Source: Sulfurovum sp. AR (GTDB lineage Bacteria; Campylobacterota; Campylobacteria; Campylobacterales; Sulfurovaceae). Taken from it: a DNA stretch of 64,000 nt. The stretch covers positions 48,815 through 112,814 of the forward strand of contig NZ_AJLE01000007.1 of assembly GCF_000296775.1 (NCBI RefSeq), given 5' to 3'. The position numbers and the translations under genes are program-made. Under the pieces are notes generated by a model. The model was not told the DNA's origin, ran no database searches, and saw only the letters and a list, made by a program, of their open reading frames with translations. Positions 26,725-35,571 of the stretch are shown here, piece by piece (positions within the stretch are counted from its first letter, which is position 1; the number at the start of each line of letters is the position of its first letter).

Positions 26725-27194
26725 TAGTTGACCTCCATGATGATATCTTGGCTTTTGACGATATTCAATCGTTTGTCGATACTTTTCACATCACTTTCCT
26801 CAGCAATGATCACAGGTGTGATGATGTCTTTGGCATGCTCACGAACGTAGGATAGATCGACACTAATGATAGGGTCTCCTGCCTTGACCTCGTCTCCTTC
26901 ATTCGCGAGGCGTTCAAAACCTTTGCCCCCAAGTGTCACAGTCTCCAAACCGATGTGGACCATGACCTCCAGATCTTTTGTACTTTTAATGCTATAGGCA
27001 TGGTTGGTAGAAAATATTTTTGTGATCTTCCCATCTATGGGTGCAGTAAACACATCTGACATAGGTATGATCGCTACACCATCTCCTACTAGTTTTTGTG
27101 AAAATACCTCATCCTTCACACTTTCCAGTGCTACGACCTGTCCATCTACAGGTGCCTTGATCTCTCTTACTTTGCGCTTTAAAAATCCGAACAT
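26724..27194 (-). CDS. PTS EIIA, glucose/GlcNAc family
   Basis: This 156-residue soluble phosphocarrier has the Crr fold. The N-terminus EIKAPVDGQVV and the FSTNHAYSI and VMVHIGLETV motifs place the two active-site histidines at H65 (shared pocket) and H80 (phosphorylated). The spacing of 15 equals that of E. coli H75/H90. It supplies the domain missing from the NagE-like EIIBC at 22552-23931. It follows nagA by 4 bases. Confidence 0.93.
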   Translation of the reverse strand: MFGFLKRKVREIKAPVDGQVVALESVKDEVFSQKLVGDGVAIIPMSDVFTAPIDGKITKIFSTNHAYSIKSTKDLEVMVHIGLETVTLGGKGFERLANEGDEVKAGDPIISVDLSYVREHAKDIITPVIIAEESDVKSIDKRLNIVKSQDIIMEVN

Positions 27195-27198
27195 CGAC

Positions 27199-28323
27199 CT
27201 ACCTTCTATACTTTACTTCACCATTCACTATGGTTGATATGATACTGAAATTTTCATCAAAGATGACTATATCCGCATCATAGCCTTCCCGCAGTACCCC
27301 TTTAAGTATACCCAGTTTTGCTGCCGGTATCTTTGTCACAGCATTGACAATTTCAACAAGTTCCATTGAGGTATGTTTACTCATATTTGACAATGCTTCA
27401 TTCATTTTCAGTATAGAACCAGCAAGTGTCCCATCTTCAAGTACTGCTTTGCCTCCATCTACCTCGACACGCTGTCCACCCAGATCATAGATGCCACATT
27501 TCATACATCCCGCCCGCATCGCATCGGTGATAAGTATCAGCTTCTCTTTTTTGATCTTCTGTACCAGTTCAAGCGTAGTAGGATGTGTATGTACCAAATC
27601 AGCGATAATGTCACAGGTCACATCCGAGTCAAAGACCGCGCCTACGATCCCGGGTTTTCTGTGATGATAGGGGTTCATAGCATTGAACAGATGTGTTGCA
27701 TGAGAAATCCCCCAGGTAAAACTCTCCTGCGCTGCTTCATAGCTGGCATCAGAATGTCCGATACTTAAAATAATATGCGGATACTCTTTTGCCACAAGCT
27801 TGATAAAATCTTCACCTCCCTCTACTTCGGGTGCCAATGTGATCATTTTGATCTCTTCCATATAGTTTTTTATCAGTGCCATGTTCGCTGGTTGGACATA
27901 GGCTTTGTCCTGTGCACCATGTTTGGAAGCATTAATAAAAGGTCCCTCAAGATGGATACCCAGTATATTCGCCCCTGTGACTTTACTGGCATGTCGTTGA
28001 ATGTTTTGTAATGCCTTGTCAATCGCTTTAACTGACATGGTCATCGTGGTAGCCAAAAAAGAAGTAGTTCCCGTATGAAGCAACGTAGTCGAAAGTGTTT
28101 CAAGAGCAGTTGGCGTAGCGTCCATCACATCACTCCCGCCACTCCCATGTATATGCAGATCGATAAATCCTGCACTCACATAAGCACCCTTTGCATCAAT
28201 CGTCTCAATGCCTTCCAAGTCTGTCCCCTCTGTAATGTTGACAATCTTGTTGTCAAACAGAAGCGTCTTACCCTCTACGATCTCATCATTGATAAGAAGT
28301 TTTGCATTTGTGATCGCTTTCAT
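27199..28323 (-). CDS. nagA: N-acetylglucosamine-6-phosphate deacetylase
   Basis: This 374-residue amidohydrolase removes acetate from GlcNAc-6-P made by the PTS. The metal and substrate motifs are DLHIHGSGG, GIHLEGPF, SIGHSDASYE, ATHLFNAM and LITDAMRAG. I start at the ATG at 28323, which follows the upstream acyl-CoA ligase stop by 7 bases and opens MKAITNAKLL. The longer frame adds 14 residues with three Met and no better ribosome site. No nagB is present in the window, so the product may feed cell-wall synthesis and not glycolysis. Confidence 0.92.
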   Translation of the reverse strand: MKAITNAKLLINDEIVEGKTLLFDNKIVNITEGTDLEGIETIDAKGAYVSAGFIDLHIHGSGGSDVMDATPTALETLSTTLLHTGTTSFLATTMTMSVKAIDKALQNIQRHASKVTGANILGIHLEGPFINASKHGAQDKAYVQPANMALIKNYMEEIKMITLAPEVEGGEDFIKLVAKEYPHIILSIGHSDASYEAAQESFTWGISHATHLFNAMNPYHHRKPGIVGAVFDSDVTCDIIADLVHTHPTTLELVQKIKKEKLILITDAMRAGCMKCGIYDLGGQRVEVDGGKAVLEDGTLAGSILKMNEALSNMSKHTSMELVEIVNAVTKIPAAKLGILKGVLREGYDADIVIFDENFSIISTIVNGEVKYRR

Positions 28324-28330
28324 CTGTTTG

Positions 28331-29875
28331 TCACACTTCATCCCTAAGATGTTCTTTGAGCACACGTTTTAGTACTTTACCCGTAGCATTTTTCGGCAAT
28401 GTTGGTATTACATGCGTCTGTTTTGGTATTTTATAGTTGGCAAGATGCTCTCTCATATATGTTTTTAAGGCAACTTCATCAAGATTCTCTATCCCCTCTT
28501 CAAGTTCCACATAGGCAACAGGCACTTCGCCGCTCTTTTCATCATGAATACCTATGACAGCAGATGCGGATATCCCCTCAAATCTGTCTATGACCTCTTC
28601 TACCTCACGAGGATAGATATTGATACCTTTTGAGATAATAAGATCTTTTTTTCTATCTACGATGAACAAAAAATCTTCATCATCCATATATCCCACATCA
28701 CCTGTAAGCAACCAACCATTGATGATCGTCTCTTCTGTTGCAGTGGGACGGTTAAGATACCCTTGCATGACATTGTCACCTTTTACAATAATATCTCCTA
28801 TGGCACCACGATGCACTTCATTCAACTCATGATCTACGATCTTGATCTGATAGCCATATAAAGCTGTACCTACAGATCCTGCCTTTTGTTTTTTCAGCGT
28901 ATTCATACACACTGCAGGACTTGCTTCGCTAAGGCCATACCCCTCAAGCAGTGTAGCTCTTTTAAACTTTTTTGCCATCGCATCCAGTGTTTTAGCCTGT
29001 AGGGCAGCGGCTCCGGAAATAAATGCCCGTATATTATTGAACCAAATAAAATACCATGGGAGTTTAGCCTTTGCCAATGCATTATAGACATCAGGGATAC
29101 CAAAGAAAAGTGTCACCCGTTTTAACAGTGTCTGTTTAAAGATATTAGAGAAAGGTTGGATCGATTTGATGATCACGATACTCATGCCTACATACATAGG
29201 GAGCATCACAGCGATTGAAAAGGTAAAAGAGTGGAACATGGGAAGAAATACGATCCCTCTGTCTCTGGGTTTCACATTAATGTGCTTCATACCAGAACTT
29301 CCGTTTGAAAAAATATTCTTATGGCTCAACATCGCACCTTTGGGTTTACCAGTCGTTCCAGAAGTATAGATGATCACTGCTGTATCTTCCAAGGCGGTAT
29401 CGGTATGGGCAACAGACAGGTCTGTTTTTAATGCTTCTTCAAACGTGTAATGTTGTTCTCCCTGAACACTCTTATCCCCTTCCCAAATAATACAGTTACA
29501 CAAGTTGATCGCTTTGCTGCTGTTGACAACTTTCTCGTGTATAGCAGAGGCGACAAGTACGGAAGCCCCACTGTCCTCTAGAATATAACTCAGTTCATCT
29601 TCTTTTAAAAAGGTGTTGACAGGGACAACAATAGCCCCCAGTTTTGAAGCAGCAAAGATCGTATAGACGAACTCAGGAGAGTTACGTAAAAAAAATGCGA
29701 TCTTATCACCTTTTTTAACGCCTTTATCCGATAAAAATCCTGCCAGATTATCTACTGCTTCTAATATCTCTGTATAAGTGATCTTCTCATCATCCACAAA
29801 TAGCGCGACTTTTTTTCCCCGTTTTTTAGCCTGATAGGCAATAAGTTCATAAAAGTTGTTAAACTTGTAGTCCAT
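28331..29875 (-). CDS. fadD: long-chain fatty-acid--CoA ligase (AMP-forming)
   Basis: This is a 514-residue acyl-adenylate-forming enzyme. The AMP-binding signature IIYTSGTTGKPKGAM is followed by the YGLSEASP motif, the TGDVGYMDD core and GINIYPREVEEV before the C-terminal domain with the catalytic Lys in LPKNATGKVLKR. It activates free fatty acids with CoA. The preceding FadL-like gene ends one base upstream, so uptake and activation are coupled. The symbol is given for family membership, since chain-length preference cannot be read. Confidence 0.88.
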   Translation of the reverse strand: MDYKFNNFYELIAYQAKKRGKKVALFVDDEKITYTEILEAVDNLAGFLSDKGVKKGDKIAFFLRNSPEFVYTIFAASKLGAIVVPVNTFLKEDELSYILEDSGASVLVASAIHEKVVNSSKAINLCNCIIWEGDKSVQGEQHYTFEEALKTDLSVAHTDTALEDTAVIIYTSGTTGKPKGAMLSHKNIFSNGSSGMKHINVKPRDRGIVFLPMFHSFTFSIAVMLPMYVGMSIVIIKSIQPFSNIFKQTLLKRVTLFFGIPDVYNALAKAKLPWYFIWFNNIRAFISGAAALQAKTLDAMAKKFKRATLLEGYGLSEASPAVCMNTLKKQKAGSVGTALYGYQIKIVDHELNEVHRGAIGDIIVKGDNVMQGYLNRPTATEETIINGWLLTGDVGYMDDEDFLFIVDRKKDLIISKGINIYPREVEEVIDRFEGISASAVIGIHDEKSGEVPVAYVELEEGIENLDEVALKTYMREHLANYKIPKQTHVIPTLPKNATGKVLKRVLKEHLRDEV

Positions 29876-29876
29876 C

Positions 29877-31094
29877 TTAGTACTCGTATGCCACGCCTAC
29901 AGTTGTTAAGAATGCTCCACCTTCATGAAAGGTACCCAAACCCTTGATAGAACGTGATTCTTTACTGTCATATAAGAATGCAGCACCCAAAGAAAGGTCT
30001 TCTGATTGTTGATAGCGGAATCCCATAGAGAAGACCTTAGCATCACTGTCTGGCAGTTCAAACCCTATGGTTTCTTCTGGTACAGGTGTCTCATCGATAG
30101 CAAACCCCATCATCGCTGTGATCTTGTTAGCCATTTCAATCGTCGCACCCACCCTAAAGGTATTGGTATCTTTCCAATCTTTTGCGATCGGATCATCAAA
30201 GGGGGCAAGGACTATACCTGTTCCTGTATATTCAAAATCCAAAGCTTTATATTCTGACCAAAATGTTCTTTCATAATTAAACTCTAATGTAAATGTATCA
30301 TTCCATGTTTTAGACACAGCCAGATTAAGTGCCGCAGGTAATGGAACAGATACACTTGCATCATCATGATATAATTGATCACCCCCGCCATATAATGTAG
30401 CTGTACCCTCTTCATCTAAATCAATATTAGATCGATACGTTACAGCTAGATTAATATCTGAAGTCGGCTTATACGCCAGTGCTAAATTATAACCTAATTC
30501 AAACGTATCACCTTCCATATCACGTGCTATATCCGCTAGAGCAAGCTGTTGATTATATGCATCGGCAGAATTACTTTGCACCACCCCTTCGCTATAAATC
30601 AATCTTACACCACCACCAACACTAAAATGATCAGAAACTTTATAAGAAATACTTGGATTTAATTCTATGACTTTTAAAGTAAACTCTTCTGCGATTGCTT
30701 TTTGTACCGGAGTCGTCCACCTTTTAGTCAAGCCTCCTGGTACCACTAAGCTCACACCCCATCTAAAATCACCCATAGCTTCAGAAACATAATGCAAAAA
30801 TGGAATAGGAATATCTTCTACTTCTGATTCACCTGAATATGCGGGTAGACTTTGGAACTCATTTGATGGAAGATGTGCCAAAGTAATACCGCCCTCTACA
30901 TAACGTTTACCTCCATCCATAAAAGCCATATTTGCAGGGTTAAAATATGCTGTATCAGCACCACTGGTATGTGCAACGTATGCTGCACTAAGTGCCATTG
31001 AATTGAGTGATTGTTCAGGGATCTTGTATCCTCCGGCCATGACGACTGAACTTGTGATCGTACTTAGTGCTAAACCTCTTACTATTCTATCCAT
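29877..31094 (-). CDS. fadL: FadL-family outer-membrane fatty acid/hydrocarbon transporter
   Basis: This protein has about 405 residues with a signal peptide ending around SSVVMAGG. A FadL hatch-type N-terminus follows (YKIPEQSLNSMALSAAYVA, with TAYFNPANMAF), then a beta-barrel that ends in an aromatic residue. The second of two adjacent ATGs is preferred, as it leaves 6 bases to AAGGA. It probably brings long-chain fatty acids or other hydrophobic compounds to the adjacent acyl-CoA ligase. Confidence 0.88.
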   Translation of the reverse strand: MDRIVRGLALSTITSSVVMAGGYKIPEQSLNSMALSAAYVAHTSGADTAYFNPANMAFMDGGKRYVEGGITLAHLPSNEFQSLPAYSGESEVEDIPIPFLHYVSEAMGDFRWGVSLVVPGGLTKRWTTPVQKAIAEEFTLKVIELNPSISYKVSDHFSVGGGVRLIYSEGVVQSNSADAYNQQLALADIARDMEGDTFELGYNLALAYKPTSDINLAVTYRSNIDLDEEGTATLYGGGDQLYHDDASVSVPLPAALNLAVSKTWNDTFTLEFNYERTFWSEYKALDFEYTGTGIVLAPFDDPIAKDWKDTNTFRVGATIEMANKITAMMGFAIDETPVPEETIGFELPDSDAKVFSMGFRYQQSEDLSLGAAFLYDSKESRSIKGLGTFHEGGAFLTTVGVAYEY

Positions 31095-31116
31095 CATTCT
31101 TCCTTCTATTGCAACT

Positions 31117-32010
31117 TTAATCTTCTATCAAAGTATACAATGCATTAATCTCCTGCGCCCAGATCGACTCATCGATCGTTTCTAAGACAAGGGGTATATC
31201 ATCCATACGCGAGTCATTCATGATGAATTTAAAAGCATCCCATCCGATCTCTCCCTGACCTAACGAATCGTGCCTATCAACCCTTGAACCCAACTTTGGT
31301 TTAGAGTCATTGATATGCATACCCATGAGATACTCTCTTCCTACTACTTTATCAAAAGCGTTCCATGTTTCATCATAGGTTTCCTTGGTACGAATATCAT
31401 ATCCTGCTGTAAACATATGACAGGTATCGATACAAACACCTACACGTCTTTTATCCTCTACCTTATCTATGATATGTGCCAAATGTTCAAACTTATACCC
31501 AAGATTAGATCCCTGACCTGCCGTATTTTCTATGACCAGTTTTACATTGGAATCTTTGGTCGCTTCTATGGCTCTATTTAATGATTCTGCTATGACATCA
31601 AGACACTGCAACTCTGCATGTATGAGCTTGTCATGATACTCGGGGTCTTTTTTAGGGATCTTTGTCAAATGAGAACCTGGGTGGAAGTTAAGCCTGTCAA
31701 GTCCTAAAATACGGCAACGTTCCAACTCATCAATAAAGGCTTCTCTAGATTTCTCAAGTTTTTCTACTTCCGGGTGCCCCAGATTGATGAGGTATGAGTC
31801 ATGCGGTAAAATATGTTTCGGCAGTATCCCGGATTTTTCAAGATTTTGATGAAATGCATCAATGGTTTTTGTTTCTAACGGTTTCGCAACCCACTGTCTT
31901 TGATTTTTCGTAAAAAGTGCAAATGCTTTGGCCCCTATAGCCATAGCATTTAACGGTGCATTATCCACACCTCCACTTGCACTTACATGTGCTCCGACAA
32001 ATTTTGTCAT
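31117..32010 (-). CDS. nfo: endonuclease IV
   Basis: This 297-residue zinc AP endonuclease acts in base excision repair. Metal-ligand motifs are [52 protein letters not shown] and [11 protein letters not shown], all in family order. AAGG lies 7 bases before the ATG. Length is standard. Confidence 0.96.
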   Translation of the reverse strand: MTKFVGAHVSASGGVDNAPLNAMAIGAKAFALFTKNQRQWVAKPLETKTIDAFHQNLEKSGILPKHILPHDSYLINLGHPEVEKLEKSREAFIDELERCRILGLDRLNFHPGSHLTKIPKKDPEYHDKLIHAELQCLDVIAESLNRAIEATKDSNVKLVIENTAGQGSNLGYKFEHLAHIIDKVEDKRRVGVCIDTCHMFTAGYDIRTKETYDETWNAFDKVVGREYLMGMHINDSKPKLGSRVDRHDSLGQGEIGWDAFKFIMNDSRMDDIPLVLETIDESIWAQEINALYTLIED

Positions 32011-32019
32011 CTTTGTACC

Positions 32020-32508
32020 TTAATATTGTTTTTTCACTTGTATAAGTATAGAATTGATTGTATCACGGAAAATAATCTGCTGGTTTAAAACACTATAATC
32101 GATGTTATATTTATCCTTTTTTACGATCTTCTGTGTAAACCCGTCACCCTTTTTTTCTAGTCCCATCCCATGAACCAGAGCTCTTCCTCTGAATATATTT
32201 TCCAATAAGTCTTCCGGGTACATTGCACTTAAGACTTTTTGGTTGAAATCACGTTTTCCCATACACTCTAGCAGACTCATACATACCGAAGTTTCAGATA
32301 TTTCCAGGGACATCAATGCCTGTCCGGTACCATAGATCTCTATTTTGATCTCTTCCTCATTCTCATAGATGAACCCCATATCGGCATACTTGAAAGTAGG
32401 TGTTTTGAACATGATATAGGCAGAATTTTGCTGCACATACTCTTTAGATGCACAGGCACTCAAAAGAAAACCCATGATAAAAATCGAAAATGTTCTTTTA
32501 AAATTCAT
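32020..32508 (-). CDS. predicted lipoprotein, unknown function
   Basis: This 162-residue protein has an N-terminal lipobox FLLSAC (Cys at about 19). The mature part is small, mixed alpha/beta, with two Cys in SVCMSLLECMG. Not recognised. It ends 9 bases before the nfo start and is probably co-transcribed with it. The two tRNA-Glu genes lie upstream on the other strand. Confidence 0.65.
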   Translation of the reverse strand: MNFKRTFSIFIMGFLLSACASKEYVQQNSAYIMFKTPTFKYADMGFIYENEEEIKIEIYGTGQALMSLEISETSVCMSLLECMGKRDFNQKVLSAMYPEDLLENIFRGRALVHGMGLEKKGDGFTQKIVKKDKYNIDYSVLNQQIIFRDTINSILIQVKKQY

Positions 32509-32596
32509 CTTTTTTCCTTATTTTAGATAAATTATACACTATCTTAAGAGATTTTTAAGCACCCTATCTATATAATGCCATCCACAAGTTACAGAT

Positions 32597-32671
32597 GGCC
32601 CCATCGTCTAGCGGTTAGGATCCATGGTTTTCATCCATGTTACCGGAGTTCGAGTCTCCGTGGGGTCACCA
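32597..32671 (+). tRNA. tRNA-Glu (TTC), copy 1
   Basis: This is a full cloverleaf. The acceptor GGCCCCA pairs with TGGGGTC (one G-T), there is a D arm with GCGGTTAGGA, and the anticodon stem CATGG/CCATG has loop TTTTCAT giving anticodon TTC. The T loop is GTTCGAGTC, and discriminator A and CCA are encoded. Length is 75 bases with CCA. Confidence 0.96.
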
Positions 32672-32701
32672 TTTTTAACTTGTAACAACTCAATATAATG
32701 T

Positions 32702-32776
32702 GGCCCCATCGTCTAGCGGTTAGGATCCATGGTTTTCATCCATGTTACCGGAGTTCGAGTCTCCGTGGGGTCACCA
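32702..32776 (+). tRNA. tRNA-Glu (TTC), copy 2
   Basis: This is identical over all 75 bases to the copy 31 bases upstream, including the encoded CCA. The tandem pair probably arose by recent duplication and is likely transcribed as one precursor. Confidence 0.96.
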
Positions 32777-32827
32777 TCTATTCACACTATTATCTTCAAT
32801 TTTATGCAAATCCTGTTCTCATACAAA

Positions 32828-34759
32828 TTACATAGAGCCTTGATATCTCTCTAGACCTCTTACATCATCAAAAGCATTCAGGGTTTTCTTATTTTTAGCT
32901 TCTAAGAAGAGGGTTTCAAACGCGTCATCCTGTACAGGTTCTGAGAAATAATACCCCTGTAAAATATCGCATTTTTGATCTACAATGAACTTGCGCTGCT
33001 CTTCGTTCTCAATCCCCTCTGCAACGATCTTCAACTTGAGATTTTTAGCTATCGTAAAGATCGTTTCAACAAAGCATTTATCTTCCTCATCTTCAAGATG
33101 GTGTAATTCAGAGATGAATGACTTGTCGATCTTGATCTCATTGATAGGTAACTGTCGAAGATAACTTAAAGAGGAGTACCCTGTTCCAAAGTCATCCATT
33201 GAAAAACGAATACCGTAATTTTGAAGGACCTTCATGTTTCTGATCAGTTTTGTGATATCTTCTGCAACAGAGGTCTCTGTGATCTCAAAGATGATCTTTG
33301 ACCGTTGTGCCTTGGTAAGATAGGTGTCACAAAGATATTTCACATCATTGATAAATTGATAATGAAAGAGTTGCCTCATACTGACGTTAATAGACATTTG
33401 TTCTAACACAATACCCTTTTCATCCCACTTTTTAAATGTGATAAAGGCCTCTTTTAATATATAATATCCCAACTCTATGATGAATCCTGTTTTTTCAGAG
33501 ATTGGTATAAACTCAGTCGGGCTCACCTCTCCCAATGTTTCATTATCCCAGCGGGAAAGCACTTCACAACCGATAATTTCATTCTCAGGGCTGTACTGTG
33601 GTTGGTAGGTCAATGTTATTTCATTCCTTTGAAGTGAGAAATGTAACAAGCGTTCTATTTCAAGTTTCCATTCGACATGTTTTGCAAGTGTATCATTGAA
33701 GAAGATAATGCCATTCCTTCCCTTTCCTTTAGCCTCATACATGGCGATATCCGCTTCTTTGATAAAATTACTGGCTTCCATTTTGGGATCACTAATAATA
33801 CTCACACCGATACTGGCACTGATGTATAAAGAATGCTCTTCAATATGGTAACTTTCTCTGATCGATGTCAGTAACTCCTCGGCAAACTGAGATGCATTAT
33901 GAAGACACTCCTGTTCCGTTGCAAATGAAGTACTGAGAATACAAAACTCATCTCCGCCCAGACGGGATACAAAATTTTGATGCTTTTTACTAAGCACGCG
34001 CATACGGTCTGCTGCTTGACAAAGCAACACATCCCCGATATCATGGCCCAAAGTATCATTAATAGTCTTAAAATGATCAAGATCGATCAATAACAGATAA
34101 ATATGCTGATGATCATGTTTTTGGCTTTTCATGGCGTCATTAAGCAGTTCGATAAAATAGCGTCTATTCCCCAGTGTCGTTAAAGCATCATGATAGGCCT
34201 GGAATTGACTTTTAATAAGATAATTAAAGGTATTGTGCGCAGCATAGAGCAAAACACCACCTAAAACGATGGTAAAAAATGCCAATAGATAACTGTAGAA
34301 CTCACTTACAAAGATAAAATAGAGGGTCAAAGGCAGCATAAGCGTGACCAAAGTAAACACAGCCAGCTTTTTTTGTGAGGCCAAAATGGTCGCAGAGACA
34401 ACAGTAACCCCCAATTGTGTTGCTATGGCCACATAATGTAACTCTATATCACTACGTGATGTATATATCAGAAACATAATCGTCCAAACAGAGAAATAAC
34501 TGAATAAAAAGTATCTCAGTTGCCCAAGCCACTGTTCTTTTTGTTGCATATTAAGATCATTCTCTAAAAAGCTCCTATGTAATCTATATCCCCAAAAAGA
34601 GAGTAACAGTACAAAACAAAACCATAAAAGTTCAGGAAACAAAGAAGAAGAATAGAGCCATCCGATATAAAGATAGCCTATACCGGTACCGGCAAATAAT
34701 GCGATCACCACAAGTATCTGTTTGTGCATAAAATCATAAAAGTGCATATTGTCGAGCAT
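32828..34759 (-). CDS. membrane GGDEF-EAL protein (c-di-GMP metabolism)
   Basis: This protein has about 643 residues. An N-terminal set of about six hydrophobic helices (no clear sensor family) is followed by a GGDEF domain with intact SRLGGDEF and an EAL domain whose signature reads EVL within GCEVLSRW. The later DDFGTGYSSLSYL and KIDKSFI motifs are retained, so both activities are possible. I choose the ATG at 34759, since AAGG lies 6 bases upstream. The longer frame (TTG at 34849) would run through a structured leader that looks like a c-di-GMP riboswitch. Confidence 0.88.
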   Translation of the reverse strand: MLDNMHFYDFMHKQILVVIALFAGTGIGYLYIGWLYSSSLFPELLWFCFVLLLSFWGYRLHRSFLENDLNMQQKEQWLGQLRYFLFSYFSVWTIMFLIYTSRSDIELHYVAIATQLGVTVVSATILASQKKLAVFTLVTLMLPLTLYFIFVSEFYSYLLAFFTIVLGGVLLYAAHNTFNYLIKSQFQAYHDALTTLGNRRYFIELLNDAMKSQKHDHQHIYLLLIDLDHFKTINDTLGHDIGDVLLCQAADRMRVLSKKHQNFVSRLGGDEFCILSTSFATEQECLHNASQFAEELLTSIRESYHIEEHSLYISASIGVSIISDPKMEASNFIKEADIAMYEAKGKGRNGIIFFNDTLAKHVEWKLEIERLLHFSLQRNEITLTYQPQYSPENEIIGCEVLSRWDNETLGEVSPTEFIPISEKTGFIIELGYYILKEAFITFKKWDEKGIVLEQMSINVSMRQLFHYQFINDVKYLCDTYLTKAQRSKIIFEITETSVAEDITKLIRNMKVLQNYGIRFSMDDFGTGYSSLSYLRQLPINEIKIDKSFISELHHLEDEEDKCFVETIFTIAKNLKLKIVAEGIENEEQRKFIVDQKCDILQGYYFSEPVQDDAFETLFLEAKNKKTLNAFDDVRGLERYQGSM

Positions 34760-34799
34760 AGCATACCTTGAAATCGTTCTGTATGAGTTTTTATACTGA

Positions 34800-34895
34800 T
34801 TGTGTGACCTGGCGATCTTTTCATCCACATCTATAAATAGAGTATGCAAGACCCATGGCTTTCTGGCCCCGTCTCACGACAGGTGTAGCTTTTTT
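34800..34895 (-). promoter_or_regulatory. candidate c-di-GMP-I (GEMM) riboswitch
   Basis: The minus-strand leader of the GGDEF-EAL gene contains a 6-bp hairpin with a GNRA loop (CCTGTC-GTGA-GACGGG, 34868-34883). This runs into AGAAAGCCATGGGTCTT (around 34848-34864), close to the GEMM consensus CAAAGCCAcGGGTCT, and later into GATCGCCAGGTCAC (34804-34817), which recalls the consensus 3' GCCgGGTT element. The order hairpin with GNRA, conserved AAAGCC, then the receptor-like GCC arm is as expected. Some consensus bases (GACGCAAAG) differ, so this is tentative. Confidence 0.42.
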
Positions 34896-34910
34896 ACAAA
34901 AGTATCATAT

Positions 34911-34916
34911 ATTATA
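34911..34916 (-). promoter_or_regulatory. putative -10 of the GGDEF-EAL transcript
   Basis: TATAAT on the minus strand lies about 16 bases upstream of the riboswitch candidate, so the transcript would begin just before it. The rest of the gap to tRNA-Ala (34917-35079) is very A/T-rich and shows no gene or repeat. Confidence 0.45.
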
Positions 34917-35079
34917 AATCATTTACATTAAACTAATATGATAATTCTAAACATAATACATTATATTTACTTATGTTACTTTTTTCAGTAGTAAAAATGT
35001 TACAATCATTGAATGTATAATCCATTTTAGCCGATGTATAGCTGGCTGGATAGATCGTATTGGTTATTTAAATGAAGTT

Positions 35080-35155
35080 TGGTGGAGCATAACGGGATCG
35101 AACCGATGACCTCTTCGCTGCCAGCGAAGCGCTCTCCCAGCTGAGCTAATGCCCC
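35080..35155 (-). tRNA. tRNA-Ala (GGC)
   Basis: The minus-strand cloverleaf has acceptor GGGGCAT with ATGCTCC, D arm TAGCTCAGCTGGGAGAGC, and anticodon stem CTTCG/CGAAG with loop CTGGCAG giving anticodon GGC. The T loop is GTTCGATCC, with A and encoded CCA at the 3' end. Length is 76 bases. Confidence 0.96.
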
Positions 35156-35218
35156 AAAGATGTGAAACATAGGATTCTAGCACAAGATAGATATATTTTT
35201 ACCTATCTTGTAAATTTT

Positions 35219-35500
35219 TTACGAACGTTCTGTGATTTCAAGCAGATGGTACCCAAATTGTGTTTTTACCGGACCGTGTACGACACCTACCTCATCATTA
35301 AACACGACTCTGTCGAACTCCGGTACCATTTGTCCCTGACCAAATCTTCCCAGTTCTCCACCTCTTGCGCCTGAAGGACACGTGGAATTCTGCTTCGCTG
35401 CTTCTTCAAAGGTAATCTCCCCTGCATTTATCTTCTCTTTGAGTTCCCTACAGAGTGCTTCGTCATTGACCAATATGTGTCTTGCTGATGCTGTTGCCAT
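35219..35500 (-). CDS. parvulin-type peptidyl-prolyl isomerase
   Basis: This 93-residue protein is a single parvulin domain without a signal peptide, so it is cytoplasmic. Family features are the SARHILV opening, CPSGARGGELGRFGQGQMVPEF in the middle (quoted in part) and VKTQFGYHLLEI at the end. It resembles E. coli PpiC in size. It stands alone downstream of dnaG with a 71-base gap. Confidence 0.92.
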   Translation of the reverse strand: MATASARHILVNDEALCRELKEKINAGEITFEEAAKQNSTCPSGARGGELGRFGQGQMVPEFDRVVFNDEVGVVHGPVKTQFGYHLLEITERS

Positions 35501-35571
35501 TATTATCTCCTTGCTTTTGATTAAATCTGCATCGTTTATATACTATTTGTCCTTGATTTCAAGTAAAATGA

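Noticed and set aside
33580..33620. EAL signature reads EVL, suggesting a dead phosphodiesterase
   Set aside because: EVL is a common functional variant, and the downstream DDFGTGYSS and KIDKSF motifs are intact, so loss of activity is not supported.
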